Source of the DNA: Pseudomonadota bacterium
GTDB lineage: Bacteria; Bdellovibrionota; UBA1018
Direction: 5' to 3'
DNA: 64,000 nucleotides
NCBI GenBank assembly: GCA_027485695.1
Contig: JAIXQO010000003.1
Coordinates: 682,001 to 746,000 of the forward strand
A model generated the notes under the pieces. The model had not been told where the DNA came from, made no database searches, and saw only the letters and a list, made by a program, of their open reading frames with translations. A program made the position numbers and the translations under genes. Positions 17,553 to 26,688 of this stretch are shown here, piece by piece (the stretch's first letter is position 1; the number at the start of each line of letters is the position of its first letter).

Positions 17553-18617
17553 ATGAAACTCAAACCCGGCATCGTTTTCGGCTCCGCGCTTCAAGATCTT
17601 TATCAATACGCCAAAGAGAACCAATTCGCTCTCCCGGCGGTGAACGCCGTCGGAACGAACTCGGTCAATGCGATCTTGGAAACCGCCAAATTGGTCAATT
17701 CTCCAGTGGTCGTTCAGTTTTCAAACGGCGGCGGACAATTCTATGCCGGAAAGACGTTGAAACTCGCCAATGACCAGGCCGCCGCTCTAGGCTCCATCTC
17801 CGCTGCCCATCACATCCAGCTTTTGGCCGAGCATTATGGCGTTCCAGTGGTGATTCACACGGACCACGCTGCCAAAAAGTTACTCCCTTGGATTGACCAC
17901 ATGTTGGACGCGGGCGAGGCGAATTTCAAGGCGACTGGCAAACCGCTTTTCTCGTCGCATATGCTCGATCTCTCCGAGGAGTCACTCGAGGAAAACATCG
18001 AAATCAGCCGCAAGTATTTCAAGCGCATGTCGGCCATGCAAACTGGAATTGAAATCGAGCTCGGCGTGACCGGTGGCGAAGAAGACGGCGTCGACAACAC
18101 CGATATCGACAACTCCAAGCTTTATACGCAGCCCGAAGATGTCGCTTACTCATACGAGCACCTCAAGGAAATCAGCCCGAATTTCACGGTGGCAGCGTCG
18201 TTTGGAAACGTCCACGGTGTCTATAAGCCGGGTAACGTGAAACTCTCTCCCGCGATCCTGAAAAACTCCCAGGAGTTCGTCTCCAAAAAGTTCAAGACCG
18301 GCGCTAAACCGGTTTCGTTCGTGTTCCATGGGGGATCCGGTTCAGAAAAAAGCGAGATCAGCGAAGCGCTGTCTTACGGCGTGATCAAAATGAACCTCGA
18401 TACCGATATGCAGTGGGCTTATTGGGACGGCGTACGTGGTTACTACGAAGAGAAAAAAGGCTACCTCCAAGGTCAGCTTGGCAATCCGGAAGGGGCCGAT
18501 TCTCCGAACAAAAAATACTACGACCCACGCGTTTGGCTCCGCAAAGGCGAAGAGTCTTTCGTGAAGCGTTTGAAAATGGCATTCGAAGATCTGAACGCGA
18601 TCAACCGCAACGGCTAG
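17553..18617 (+). CDS. fbaA: class II fructose-1,6-bisphosphate aldolase
   Basis: 354 residues, the usual length of class IIA aldolases. Visible motifs: the Asp-His zinc region VVIHTDHAAKKLLPW, the metal-binding Glu segment GIEIELGVTGGEEDGVDN, the His in ASFGNVHGVYKPGNVKL, the phosphate loop FVFHGGSGSEKSEI, and MNLDTDMQWAYW. It interconverts fructose bisphosphate with dihydroxyacetone phosphate and glyceraldehyde 3-phosphate. A GAGGA ribosome-binding site lies just upstream. Monocistronic. Confidence 0.96.
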   Translation: MKLKPGIVFGSALQDLYQYAKENQFALPAVNAVGTNSVNAILETAKLVNSPVVVQFSNGGGQFYAGKTLKLANDQAAALGSISAAHHIQLLAEHYGVPVVIHTDHAAKKLLPWIDHMLDAGEANFKATGKPLFSSHMLDLSEESLEENIEISRKYFKRMSAMQTGIEIELGVTGGEEDGVDNTDIDNSKLYTQPEDVAYSYEHLKEISPNFTVAASFGNVHGVYKPGNVKLSPAILKNSQEFVSKKFKTGAKPVSFVFHGGSGSEKSEISEALSYGVIKMNLDTDMQWAYWDGVRGYYEEKKGYLQGQLGNPEGADSPNKKYYDPRVWLRKGEESFVKRLKMAFEDLNAINRNG

Positions 18618-18678
18618 TACTGCCCTTGCTAGAAGCACTGAACGGTGCTAATTCTTAAAAAGTTCGTAATCGGGCAAT

Positions 18679-18755
18679 GCGCCCTTAGCTCAGCTGGATA
18701 TAGTAGCTGGCTTCGAACCAGTTGGTCGGGAGTTCGAATCTCTCAGGGCGCGCCA
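18679..18755 (+). tRNA. tRNA-Arg (anticodon TCG)
   Basis: Acceptor arms GCGCCCT and AGGGCGC pair perfectly over 7 bp and are followed by discriminator G and an encoded CCA. The anticodon loop CTTCGAA (18711-18717) gives anticodon TCG at 18713-18715. The T-arm GGGAG-TTCGAAT-CTCTC pairs with one G-T. The D-stem is weak: GCTC faces TAGT with one mismatch and one G-T, which is unusual. An intrinsic terminator follows 17 bp later. Confidence 0.88.
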
Positions 18756-18772
18756 TACGAATACAAAGAAAG

Positions 18773-18800
18773 GCCTCTCACTTCGGTGAGGGGCTTTTTT
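18773..18800 (+). terminator. tRNA-Arg terminator
   Basis: A 9-bp stem (18773-18781 with 18786-18794, one G-T) with a stable TTCG tetraloop is followed by six T. Confidence 0.92.
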
Positions 18801-19128
18801 ATTTTGGGCCATCGTGGCCCAAAACCCTTCGGGCGCGCGCTTCGCACGCGTGATAAAAATTGTAGGAGCCATTTTTCACGGATTCGTTTGCGAATCCGCC
18901 CGTGAGGGCGAAGGGCAGGATGTCCGGAGTAAAATTCGCTTTCCTGTGAATTTCTTATTTTGGGCCATCGAGGTCAGAATATCTGCCCAACCAAAGTACT
19001 CCGCTCCAGATTGTCGCTTGCTGTCTACAGCTTTAAAATGACTTCGACGAACTGCGTTTACACGCCATTTCCCACGTGATAGTTCGCGGGCAAATCTACC
19101 CCGCTATTACTCGAAGGAGCATGTATCC
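18801..19128. other. non-coding gap after tRNA-Arg with small palindromes
   Basis: No convincing gene is visible. The 15-bp block TATTTTGGGCCATCG occurs twice (near 18800 and 18957); the first copy continues into a GGGCCATCGTGGCCC palindrome. A second hairpin, GGATTCG-TTTG-CGAATCC, lies near 18879-18896. These may be remnants of small repeats next to the tRNA. The end of the gap carries an AAGGAG ribosome-binding site for the next gene. Confidence 0.5.
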
Positions 19129-20307
19129 ATGTCTATTCGCACTCTGTTATCCCTCTGCCTTATGGCGAGTGCTGGAGCCGCCCACGCAGCCCCAGCGCCG
19201 ATTGCCGCCACCTGTAACCCTGACAAAGCCGGCCTCAATCCGGAATTTGTCATTCGCCTCGAAAAGACCGGCACGTTAGTGGTCGAACAAACGGAGAGCT
19301 ATCGCCCGGGTGAGACGCAGATCAATCGTTTCAAAATCGTCGGTAACACGTCCGACCCAAAAGAGTATAACGGCGCACTCACGGCCGTTCTTGCCGCCCG
19401 TTCCAGCGAAGGCAAATACCTCGTGCTCACGCTCGCGACCGAAGCCGCATCCGGCAAGCCGCTTCCAGGGTATCAAAGAACGGAAACGAGCTCTGGACGA
19501 CTTCAATGCACGGCGGGCCCCGCATTTGAACTCCTCACAAAAAACATCCGCAAGGCGCGCGCATTGAGCCGTCAAGAGTACTTCAACGCGCAGGACACTG
19601 TACTCGCTGCGACCTGCAGTCTCCGTGGCCAACCTGGCACACAAACCCATGAAATCCGCGCAATGCATGACTCGTTCGGCGACATCGACCTTCAGGTCAA
19701 CGATCTAAAAGAGCGGTTCTCGCGTTCTCGGTACAATCGGATCGAGATCGGCGCGAATGGTGTCTACGTTTTCAAGAACAATAAAACAGACATCATCCAG
19801 TACCAAGGCGATGTGCTTGCTCGCGCTTACGTGAATCCAAAACTGACTCGAGATTCCCTCGGACGCAAATTCCACCTCGTGAGCTTCGTTCCCGATCTGC
19901 TGAAACCTGAGAAGGGGATTATCGAACTGGAATGCGCCGAAGCGCAAGCATGGTCATCCATCGGAACCTACCTCGACGAGGTAAAGCAAATGCCGACTGC
20001 TCTCCCGCGCGTACCGGGAACCCTCGCTCAGATCAATCCGAAGCTCTGCGGTCCTCAGGGCAACAAAGAATCCAGCAAACTGAACCAGATGTGGTCGTCG
20101 TTGATCATGGATCTTCCGCTGGAAAACGGAATGGACATCACTTGGGTTGGACAGGGCATGAGCGATGACGGCAAACGTTGCCCGATTTTCAAGGTGGGCG
20201 TCTCCAATCAAGCAACCTTGGAATTTGTTCGTGCACGAGTCGGTGACTCGCTCGCCGGTATCGAAGTCAATTATGAGGCGGCAAGCGGTGGCGCTAGCGC
20301 TCTGTAA
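19129..20307 (+). CDS. secreted protein of unknown function
   Basis: 392 residues with a clear signal peptide (LLSLCLMASAGAAHAAP). The mature protein is beta-rich with about seven cysteines spread along its length (for example AATCNPD, LQCTAG, AATCSLRG, ELECAEA, KLCGPQ, RCPIFK), suggesting disulfide-stabilised periplasmic or secreted domains. No known family is recognised. The next gene, 44 bp downstream, encodes a protein of similar style, so the two probably work together. Confidence 0.75.
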   Translation: MSIRTLLSLCLMASAGAAHAAPAPIAATCNPDKAGLNPEFVIRLEKTGTLVVEQTESYRPGETQINRFKIVGNTSDPKEYNGALTAVLAARSSEGKYLVLTLATEAASGKPLPGYQRTETSSGRLQCTAGPAFELLTKNIRKARALSRQEYFNAQDTVLAATCSLRGQPGTQTHEIRAMHDSFGDIDLQVNDLKERFSRSRYNRIEIGANGVYVFKNNKTDIIQYQGDVLARAYVNPKLTRDSLGRKFHLVSFVPDLLKPEKGIIELECAEAQAWSSIGTYLDEVKQMPTALPRVPGTLAQINPKLCGPQGNKESSKLNQMWSSLIMDLPLENGMDITWVGQGMSDDGKRCPIFKVGVSNQATLEFVRARVGDSLAGIEVNYEAASGGASAL

Positions 20308-20351
20308 GCTACGACTCGAAAACTAAAAATTTCAACAGTTAGGAAATTAAA

Positions 20352-21137
20352 ATGAAAAATAAATCTTCATTCCTTTGGGTCCTCGCTCTCGCTTCAATCA
20401 CACCTTTCTTTGCATTCGCAGCAAACGAAGAATGCAAAACGGGTCCAGCCATTGTCGCTCAAATGACGGCTGCAGCCGGTGAATCATTCACCTGTTTGGA
20501 TTCGGCGATCGTTGGTTCTCAGTCCCGTTCGCTCGTACTCTCCACTCGCGTGGAAACAACTCCAGCGGGTCGACGCAACGAGATTGAACGTTTGATCGTG
20601 GTGGATGCGACGGTTCTAGATGCAACGATTAAGATCGTGGCGACGCGTGTTTTAGAAGAGCCAACTCTCTATCCAAACGGCTGCGGTGCTTACCTCAAAG
20701 GCGCACGCGTCCTGACCGGAACAGATAAGACCGTCTTGATCTACGCAAAATCTCTGCGCATCGTTGACTTCTCCGCTTATCCGACCCTGGGTATTACGAT
20801 CGCAAACGATACGAGCATTCCGGGCGGGGCATCGACTTGTGAAGGATACACCCCGAATTGGGACGCTGCTCGAGATACGGTCTCCGTGGACTTCGCCAGC
20901 CGCTCGATCACTCAGCTGATCCGCTCTCGCAAGAGCGTGGAGCAGCCGGAAGAGAAGCGCATTTCGACGCCCGAAGAGTTCGATTTCTATCGCCGGATAT
21001 ATCAGCTGGAATGCGAAGGTCGATCGACTCTTCACAAGAGCCAAACTTGCCGCGACCTGAAACGCGCACGTGACGAAGGAGTGTTCGTCACTCGTCGCAT
21101 GGTCTATCCGATTGAGCCGCACACGGTTCAGTACTAG
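20352..21137 (+). CDS. secreted protein of unknown function, paired with the upstream gene
   Basis: 261 residues. Signal peptide FLWVLALASITPFFAFAAN; the mature part has about seven cysteines and repeated beta strands with short loops. Near the C-terminus the stretch DFYRRIYQLECEGRSTLHKSQTC is helical and Cys-containing (quoted in part: DFYRRIYQLECEG). No family is recognised. It shares an operon with the preceding secreted protein and ends at a strong terminator. Confidence 0.72.
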   Translation: MKNKSSFLWVLALASITPFFAFAANEECKTGPAIVAQMTAAAGESFTCLDSAIVGSQSRSLVLSTRVETTPAGRRNEIERLIVVDATVLDATIKIVATRVLEEPTLYPNGCGAYLKGARVLTGTDKTVLIYAKSLRIVDFSAYPTLGITIANDTSIPGGASTCEGYTPNWDAARDTVSVDFASRSITQLIRSRKSVEQPEEKRISTPEEFDFYRRIYQLECEGRSTLHKSQTCRDLKRARDEGVFVTRRMVYPIEPHTVQY

Positions 21138-21162
21138 ACCAAGTTTCAAAACGTAAAAATAG

Positions 21163-21197
21163 AAAAGCCCCGGTCGATTCGATCGGGGCTTTTTTTG
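21163..21197. terminator. bidirectional intrinsic terminator
   Basis: A long GC-rich stem centred at about 21178 (AAAAGCCCCG pairing with CGGGGCTTTT) with T-runs on both strands separates convergent genes. It directly abuts the stop codon of the peptidase gene. Confidence 0.9.
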
Positions 21198-22400
21198 TTA
21201 GAGGAGCTTACCGATGATGCTCTTGAAATAAGAAGCTTTGTCAGTCGAGTTGCGGCCGACGATCGTAATGATGCGTACGACGGCTCGTTGGAGTTCCCAG
21301 AGTGACGGCGCTTTGGTCGCCCGAGCCCACTTTTGCTGTTTTTTCTTCATCCATTTCATATCTCGGGAATTGAGTCTGTTTTCGCCCGGAAACTTCAACA
21401 TGGCGTCCATGAGGAGTGAAATCTGGCGGCTGGCGGCGAGATAGTCGGGTTTTTGTTTTTTCTTCTCGATGTATCCGAAAGTCGCCGATGAGAGACGGGG
21501 GTAACTCCTCAGCGTATCGAGCACGAATTTCGAAGCCTTGGCGTGTAGTGCCCAGTCGATCGTATCAATCGTATCCGCGGCCGTATGGTAAGTGGCCGGC
21601 ATGCCGGTCGTCAGGAACAGGAACGGCATCTTCTGAGATCTGAAAGAAGCGTAGTCCGAACGTGCGACGCCAAATACTTCGAGTACCGAGATCGGCGCAT
21701 CGAGGATGGAGAATTGTGCGCCTTGGAGTTTTTTTCCTTCGGAGACGAGCTCGGGGAGACTCTGGCCTGATTCAGCTCCGAAGACAAATAGGTGGTTATC
21801 GAACCCTTTGAAGAAACCCTTGCCGACCATATCCAGGGTCATCGTGAAAACGACCTGCTGACAGGTGAGACCGAGCCACGAGGCGATTCGCTTGCTCCCG
21901 GAAATGAACGCTTCTTCCTGGTCGGGAAACACGATGTGAACGGTCGCTCCGAGATCAACCGGATTTTGGCCGAGGATTCGTGCGATCTCTAGGAGCGTTG
22001 CAACGCCGGTAGCATTGTCGTTTGCTCCAAGCAAATGGTCACCAAATAAGTCGCCGTAATGATCATAGTGGGCCGCGAGAATGATGCATTTCTCGGGATG
22101 CGAGCGCGACGGGACCTCTGCGATGATGTTTTTGATCGTAGATTTCCAGAACATCCACGGTGTTTTTTCTTCGATCCAGGTGTGTAGCCCGTAACTATCG
22201 AGTTGAGATTCGATGTAACTCACGGTCGTGTTATGCCCGGGAGATCCTGGTTTGCGGCCTTCGAGTTCGGGCGAGGCGAGGTACTGCACGTGGCGCTTGA
22301 GATTCTCGGGCTTGATCGGTAGCGGGGCAGGTTTCTTCGCGAAGCAGAGAGGGGCGAAGAAAACCGAGAGTGTGACCAGCATCACTGCTTTTTTCATCAT
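21198..22400 (-). CDS. M28-family aminopeptidase, secreted
   Basis: 400 residues from the ATG at 22400; the frame continues to a TTG upstream, but the ATG gives a proper signal peptide (KKAVMLVTLSVFFAPLCFA). Zinc ligands of the M28 family are visible: AAHYDHYG (first His), GANDNATGVA (bridging Asp), FPDQEE (general-base region), MTLDMVGKG (Asp), and TYHTAADT (last His). It should cleave N-terminal residues from peptides in the periplasm or outside. The C-terminal 90 residues form a basic helical tail (KKKQKPD, KWMKKKQQKW) beyond the peptidase domain. Confidence 0.9.
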   Translation of the reverse strand: MMKKAVMLVTLSVFFAPLCFAKKPAPLPIKPENLKRHVQYLASPELEGRKPGSPGHNTTVSYIESQLDSYGLHTWIEEKTPWMFWKSTIKNIIAEVPSRSHPEKCIILAAHYDHYGDLFGDHLLGANDNATGVATLLEIARILGQNPVDLGATVHIVFPDQEEAFISGSKRIASWLGLTCQQVVFTMTLDMVGKGFFKGFDNHLFVFGAESGQSLPELVSEGKKLQGAQFSILDAPISVLEVFGVARSDYASFRSQKMPFLFLTTGMPATYHTAADTIDTIDWALHAKASKFVLDTLRSYPRLSSATFGYIEKKKQKPDYLAASRQISLLMDAMLKFPGENRLNSRDMKWMKKKQQKWARATKAPSLWELQRAVVRIITIVGRNSTDKASYFKSIIGKLL

Positions 22401-22525
22401 TCGCGAAGAATAGCCGATTGACTTGTGACTTTTCAAATAGTTGCTGTTGATTTCGCGTAAACGTGTTTCGATCTTGAGAAATGCTGGTGATCCTCGGTGT
22501 GGACCCAGAATAGAGGAGTCATTTC

Positions 22526-23164
22526 ATGAATATTGTACTGGCCGGAGCAACGGGATTGACGGGAGGGCTCGTACTCAATCGTCTGCTCAATCAAGACGGA
22601 GTCTCTCAAGTGATTTCAATCGGTCGCCGTTCGACGGGTGTCGACCATCCGAAACTTCGTGAAATCCGCTGGGATGGCCAATCGCCCTTGCCGGAGATTC
22701 ACGCAAACGCATTCATTTGTTGTTTAGGAACGACTCGGAAAAAAGCCGGCTCAGCGGCTGCGTTTCGTCAGGTGGACCTGGATCTGCCGCTGACCCTGGC
22801 TCATGCGCTCAAAAAACAAGGTTGTGAAACCATGGTCGTCGTTTCGGCCATGGGTGCGGATGCGGGGTCGATGCTGCTCTATCCGCAGACCAAAGGGGAG
22901 CTTGAGGAGAAACTTGAACGGGTCGGTTTCAGGAGTCTCGCACTCTTACGACCATCCTTGATCGCTGGTGATCGCAGAGAATGGCGTCCGCTTGAGCGAG
23001 TTGCAGAACGACTATTTTCGGCGATCAAACCGGTACTGGTGGGTAGACTTGAGAACTATCGCTCGATCAAGGCCGAACAAATCGCGGACGCGATCGTCAA
23101 ACTCGTGATCAAGCCGCGTTCAGGCGTGAACGTGTACCTCTCGGAGTCCATCAAGCGAGTCTGA
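22526..23164 (+). CDS. atypical SDR / NAD(P)-binding oxidoreductase (HTATIP2-like)
   Basis: 212 residues with the Rossmann dinucleotide motif GATGLTGGLVLNRLL at the start. The stretches CCLGTTRKKAGSAAAFRQVD and VSAMGADAGSMLLYPQTKGELE match the HTATIP2/YbjT-like branch of atypical short-chain dehydrogenases. The Tyr-x-x-x-Lys pair (YPQTK) is present. The substrate is unknown. It stands alone between two minus-strand genes, with GAGGAG upstream of the ATG. Confidence 0.85.
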   Translation: MNIVLAGATGLTGGLVLNRLLNQDGVSQVISIGRRSTGVDHPKLREIRWDGQSPLPEIHANAFICCLGTTRKKAGSAAAFRQVDLDLPLTLAHALKKQGCETMVVVSAMGADAGSMLLYPQTKGELEEKLERVGFRSLALLRPSLIAGDRREWRPLERVAERLFSAIKPVLVGRLENYRSIKAEQIADAIVKLVIKPRSGVNVYLSESIKRV

Positions 23165-23182
23165 TTTCTAGTGAGTGACCCA

Positions 23183-25243
23183 TCAACGCTGTTCGATGGA
23201 GACATTCCAGGTCTTTTGACCTGCGGTCACCGTCAAATCTCGTCCATTCGTGCGAGCAATCTGTTCCGCGGCCTCACGGGAGACTGTGAAACGGAGCTGC
23301 GAGAGTTTGCGCATATTCACGTAGCGCCCCTCTTGGGAGAGGGTCTTTTCGCCGAGTTTCAGTCGGTACAGCTCTTCCGAAGGGAGAAATGTAGAAGGAG
23401 ACGCAACAGTGATGTCCACACGTCCATCCGGTTTCGTTTTCATCCCGGACGATTGCGCGGCGAAGGTCACTGGAGCTACTTCAGCCGTGGGTATAGTGGT
23501 CGGTTCCAGGCGAAGTGCGTTTGAGAGCAACAACGATGGGGGTCCAATTTGGACTGGATTCACATTTGCCGGCAGGTAGTTTTGCGAGCGGAAACGAACG
23601 TCGCTCATTTGCAATTTACCTTTTGTGCCGCGGGCAAACGTCAAACGTAGTCCACGCGATTCGCGAAGATCGATTCCGGTAAAGAGTGCGAGCGGGATGC
23701 GGGCCATGTTCATCAGAGTGTGACCGTTCGATGCGCCCACCAAAGTGATCCAGTGCGAAAGCTCGACCGGAGCCGAGAGCGTTTGGTTCGGGCCGACGAT
23801 CTGAATCTGGAGCTCCTGCGGCTGGTTCGTATTGCTTTCTGTCCGTGAGAGGCGGAGTTCCACGAACGACGACTGCGAGAGGTCTCGAGGCGCTTGCGCT
23901 TGCGTGTCCCAGTAGAACTCGAGGAATGCGGATGCATTCGCTGGTGATTCCCAAGTCAGGCGTGTCGCTTGGAGAACGGAATCGTGTTCACGCACCGAAC
24001 GCATCGCCTCAGCGGTGACGTTTGAAGTGAGCGGCGGGAAAAGCGGGCTCACGTTTCTACGGGTGATCGGGTCTGCAAAAAAATCGTCTTGTCCCGAAAC
24101 AAAAGGAATATGGCTTCGTTCGAAAAACGTGATGCTAGCGAGCGAGCGAGGAAACGGCGTCAGCGGATCGAGCGGAGAGATCGAAGACGTCTGGCCGAGG
24201 ATCGACGAAGCGAAGAAATCCGTCATCACCGTTTTTAGAATCGTTTGTTGTTCGGGACTTGGGTAGTTCGGTTGGAAAATCGGCGTGTGGCCGTTACAGC
24301 CGCTCGAATCGCTCACTTGCCATTCAGTGTTGAAATAGTTGTGGTTCGCGCCCCAGACGGAAAGGGCTGATTTCGGCGTCCTGTTCGACTCATTACCGAG
24401 CGCGTACATGCGATCGAAAACGCGAACGCCTTGAAGATTGGAAACGTCGCCGTCGCAGGTCGGGAGAAGGACGCTCCAGTTCACTCCGTCCGGGTTGAAA
24501 ACGCCACTTTGGCCGTCAACAGGAGCGACCTCGTAAATGGCTTGAATATTGACGCCCGCAAGGGTGTTTTTCCAAGGCTTGGTGGCATCACGGAACTGAG
24601 TGAGTGCTGCGCGTGCGCCTTCGCCACCGCGTGAGTGTCCCATCAGACCGACTCGGCTGAAATCAATGCGGTCTTTGAGCGCCGGGATGATCAAGGTTTC
24701 GTTGCCTTCGAATCCTGCGGCTTCGGTTCCGTGGGCAACGCCTTGGTCCCAACCTTTGAGGAGTTCAATTGTTTTTAGGATGAGGCCACCACGAGCGATG
24801 TTGAGCGCGAAATCTCCGTTCTCTCCCCATCCGCAAGTGATCGAGCGGTTGGCGTTGATCGATACGACAATGAATCCACGATTTGCGAGATCTTGGGCGA
24901 TGTAGTCGTAACCGCGGTGGCTCGGAGAAGGAATATATCCTTCTGAGCAAGTCCCGCTCTCGGTATATTCGCAAGAGTCATCGCGACGAGGTGATTCGCC
25001 TTTGCCGCAGGTGCCGTGATTCCCATGCAGGAATACGAGCAGCGGAAATTTGGTGACATTGTTCGGTACGCGTTCAGGCGCGAAAACGATTCCCCAGTGT
25101 TCGATGGGTTTCGTGGTGAGGATTCGAGCATCTTGTTCAGCTACGAATTTGTACTCGGCTTGAAACACTGCGGCGTTCGCCGAAGCGAGAAAACTCGAGA
25201 GCGTGACCAGACTAGCGCAGAACACAGTGAGAGGTAGAGACAT
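23183..25243 (-). CDS. secreted alpha/beta hydrolase with C-terminal beta domain
   Basis: 686 residues from the ATG at 25243 (signal peptide TVFCASLVTLSSFLASANAA). The alpha/beta-hydrolase part (about 45-385) shows the oxyanion region LLVFLHGNHGTCG, the nucleophile elbow LMGHSRGGEGARAAL, a candidate Asp in LLPTCDGDVSNLQG and a candidate His in WGANHNYFNTEW. Several Cys lie in a loop after the first strand (TCGKGE, DSCEYTE, TCSEGY) and may form disulfides. The C-terminal 300 residues are beta-rich and look like carbohydrate-binding or Ig-like modules. It is probably a secreted esterase or lipase; the substrate is unknown. Confidence 0.82.
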   Translation of the reverse strand: MSLPLTVFCASLVTLSSFLASANAAVFQAEYKFVAEQDARILTTKPIEHWGIVFAPERVPNNVTKFPLLVFLHGNHGTCGKGESPRRDDSCEYTESGTCSEGYIPSPSHRGYDYIAQDLANRGFIVVSINANRSITCGWGENGDFALNIARGGLILKTIELLKGWDQGVAHGTEAAGFEGNETLIIPALKDRIDFSRVGLMGHSRGGEGARAALTQFRDATKPWKNTLAGVNIQAIYEVAPVDGQSGVFNPDGVNWSVLLPTCDGDVSNLQGVRVFDRMYALGNESNRTPKSALSVWGANHNYFNTEWQVSDSSGCNGHTPIFQPNYPSPEQQTILKTVMTDFFASSILGQTSSISPLDPLTPFPRSLASITFFERSHIPFVSGQDDFFADPITRRNVSPLFPPLTSNVTAEAMRSVREHDSVLQATRLTWESPANASAFLEFYWDTQAQAPRDLSQSSFVELRLSRTESNTNQPQELQIQIVGPNQTLSAPVELSHWITLVGASNGHTLMNMARIPLALFTGIDLRESRGLRLTFARGTKGKLQMSDVRFRSQNYLPANVNPVQIGPPSLLLSNALRLEPTTIPTAEVAPVTFAAQSSGMKTKPDGRVDITVASPSTFLPSEELYRLKLGEKTLSQEGRYVNMRKLSQLRFTVSREAAEQIARTNGRDLTVTAGQKTWNVSIEQR

Positions 25244-25371
25244 AGACCATAGCTCGTATCTGGGCGGCCAGAGGTGAGTCAAGATCCAAGCCGAGTAGAC
25301 AACTTGATTTCAAGAGGGGCTGCGGTTACTCCCATTCGTTCATTCAAGGTGTGAGAAAGTGGAGTCTAAAG

Positions 25372-26298
25372 ATGACGAAGTGGGTTAAAAAAACGGTGAT
25401 CGGATTTTTAGTGTTGTTGATTGCCGGATCACTCTGGGTCGGAAAAAAAGTCCTCGATCAACTCCCGTCTCAACAAAAAATTGCAGCCGCGATTCAAAGC
25501 GCGAAGTCACCGAATCAAAAGGATTCTGCGGCGTCATCGAATACACCCGTCTCAAATTCAAACTCAGCTCAGAAAAGCGATGCATTGCTTCAAGATCCTC
25601 AGTCCCGGGCGAAGTTGCCTGAATCCACGGTTCGTCGAACCGAATCTGCAGCAGAGCTTCTTGCCGTCGTCGAAGAAGATCCTCGAGATATCCGAGTGTG
25701 TGAAAATCTAGGGCGCAGTCGATTCAATGCTGATGACGCCCTGAGTTCAGGCTTGCAGTTTGACGCGCTCTTTCAATCTAAACGCGACGACTCGGTGATT
25801 GAGGCGGTTCGATTTCCGGTTCGAGCGATTTTCCAAGATCCCTCGGTCGCCAGTCTTCTTCGAGAACTCGATGGCTTGGAAAAAGAAGGCGTGACGAAAC
25901 AAGACACCGAAAAGAAAGAATCTACCTTAGAGAAAATCGGTTTCTACGGGCGAGTGATGAAAGCGGGGTCGGCGCTCTATTTGAATCGTCGTCACTACGA
26001 ATCCATCGGAGACCGGGCGGTTCATCTTCGTACGATCGCAAAATTAGCGATGATCTCGCCTGAAATGGCAAATAACTCGCGTGTTCTCGATTTCTGCCGT
26101 GAAGTGGAAAATGCAGGGGGCGAAGTCAGTGACTCTGCATTGCAAGCTGAGCGCACCAAATTGCTGGGTCTCATTTCCACGCTAGGACTGAAACCTGAGC
26201 AGCTCGGGTTCGATCCGGCCGAGCACGTTAAGTTTTCCGTTCAAGCGAGTAAGACGGGATTTAGTTTCAGCTTGTCGGATCGAACCGCGGCCGAGTAG
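25372..26298 (+). CDS. membrane-anchored protein of unknown function
   Basis: 308 residues from the ATG at 25372, which has GGAG 7 bp upstream (a GTG at 25351 is the other option). One membrane helix (about 8-24) is followed by a Ser/Asn/Gln-rich linker and a mostly helical globular part (about 95-290) facing the periplasm. No family is recognised. It ends in a 32-bp convergent overlap with the next minus-strand gene. Confidence 0.7.
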   Translation: MTKWVKKTVIGFLVLLIAGSLWVGKKVLDQLPSQQKIAAAIQSAKSPNQKDSAASSNTPVSNSNSAQKSDALLQDPQSRAKLPESTVRRTESAAELLAVVEEDPRDIRVCENLGRSRFNADDALSSGLQFDALFQSKRDDSVIEAVRFPVRAIFQDPSVASLLRELDGLEKEGVTKQDTEKKESTLEKIGFYGRVMKAGSALYLNRRHYESIGDRAVHLRTIAKLAMISPEMANNSRVLDFCREVENAGGEVSDSALQAERTKLLGLISTLGLKPEQLGFDPAEHVKFSVQASKTGFSFSLSDRTAAE

Positions 26299-26665
26299 AT
26301 CGTTCGCGAAACAAAAAGCCACTCAATCGGTAGTCCGAAGGTGATTCACAGGCTGCGCCCGGATGGGTGGGCGCGTACCACCGAAGCGCGAAACCCTCTG
26401 AATGATCATCACCATTCGCGAACGTGGGATAGGCCGCGCGAGGTGTATTTGTCTCGTCTAACCAAACCGCACTCGTTTCGATCTCGCGTTGGTATTCGGG
26501 AAAACATCGCTTCGCCCAGAGTTGGCGTCCGCGCGCTTCATAGGCGTGCAAGCAGTCTCCTGTTTCGGCGCAGCTGCGGGGCTCTGGCGGAGCGTCCGCC
26601 CGACTGGTCATGATGGAGCAGAGGAAGGCGCCCAAAAGTACGGCAGCGAAAAAATACGTTCTCAT
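26267..26665 (-). CDS. small secreted cysteine-containing protein
   Basis: 132 residues from the ATG at 26665. Signal peptide FFAAVLLGAFLCSIMTSRADA; the mature part has four Cys (RSCAETGDCLHAY, KRCFPEY, AACESPS), probably two disulfides. No family is recognised. The gene is divergent from the cardiolipin-synthase-like gene by 23 bp. Confidence 0.6.
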   Translation of the reverse strand: MRTYFFAAVLLGAFLCSIMTSRADAPPEPRSCAETGDCLHAYEARGRQLWAKRCFPEYQREIETSAVWLDETNTPRAAYPTFANGDDHSEGFALRWYAPTHPGAACESPSDYRLSGFLFRERSTRPRFDPTS

Positions 26666-26688
26666 GACATCATTGACCAGCAATCCAA

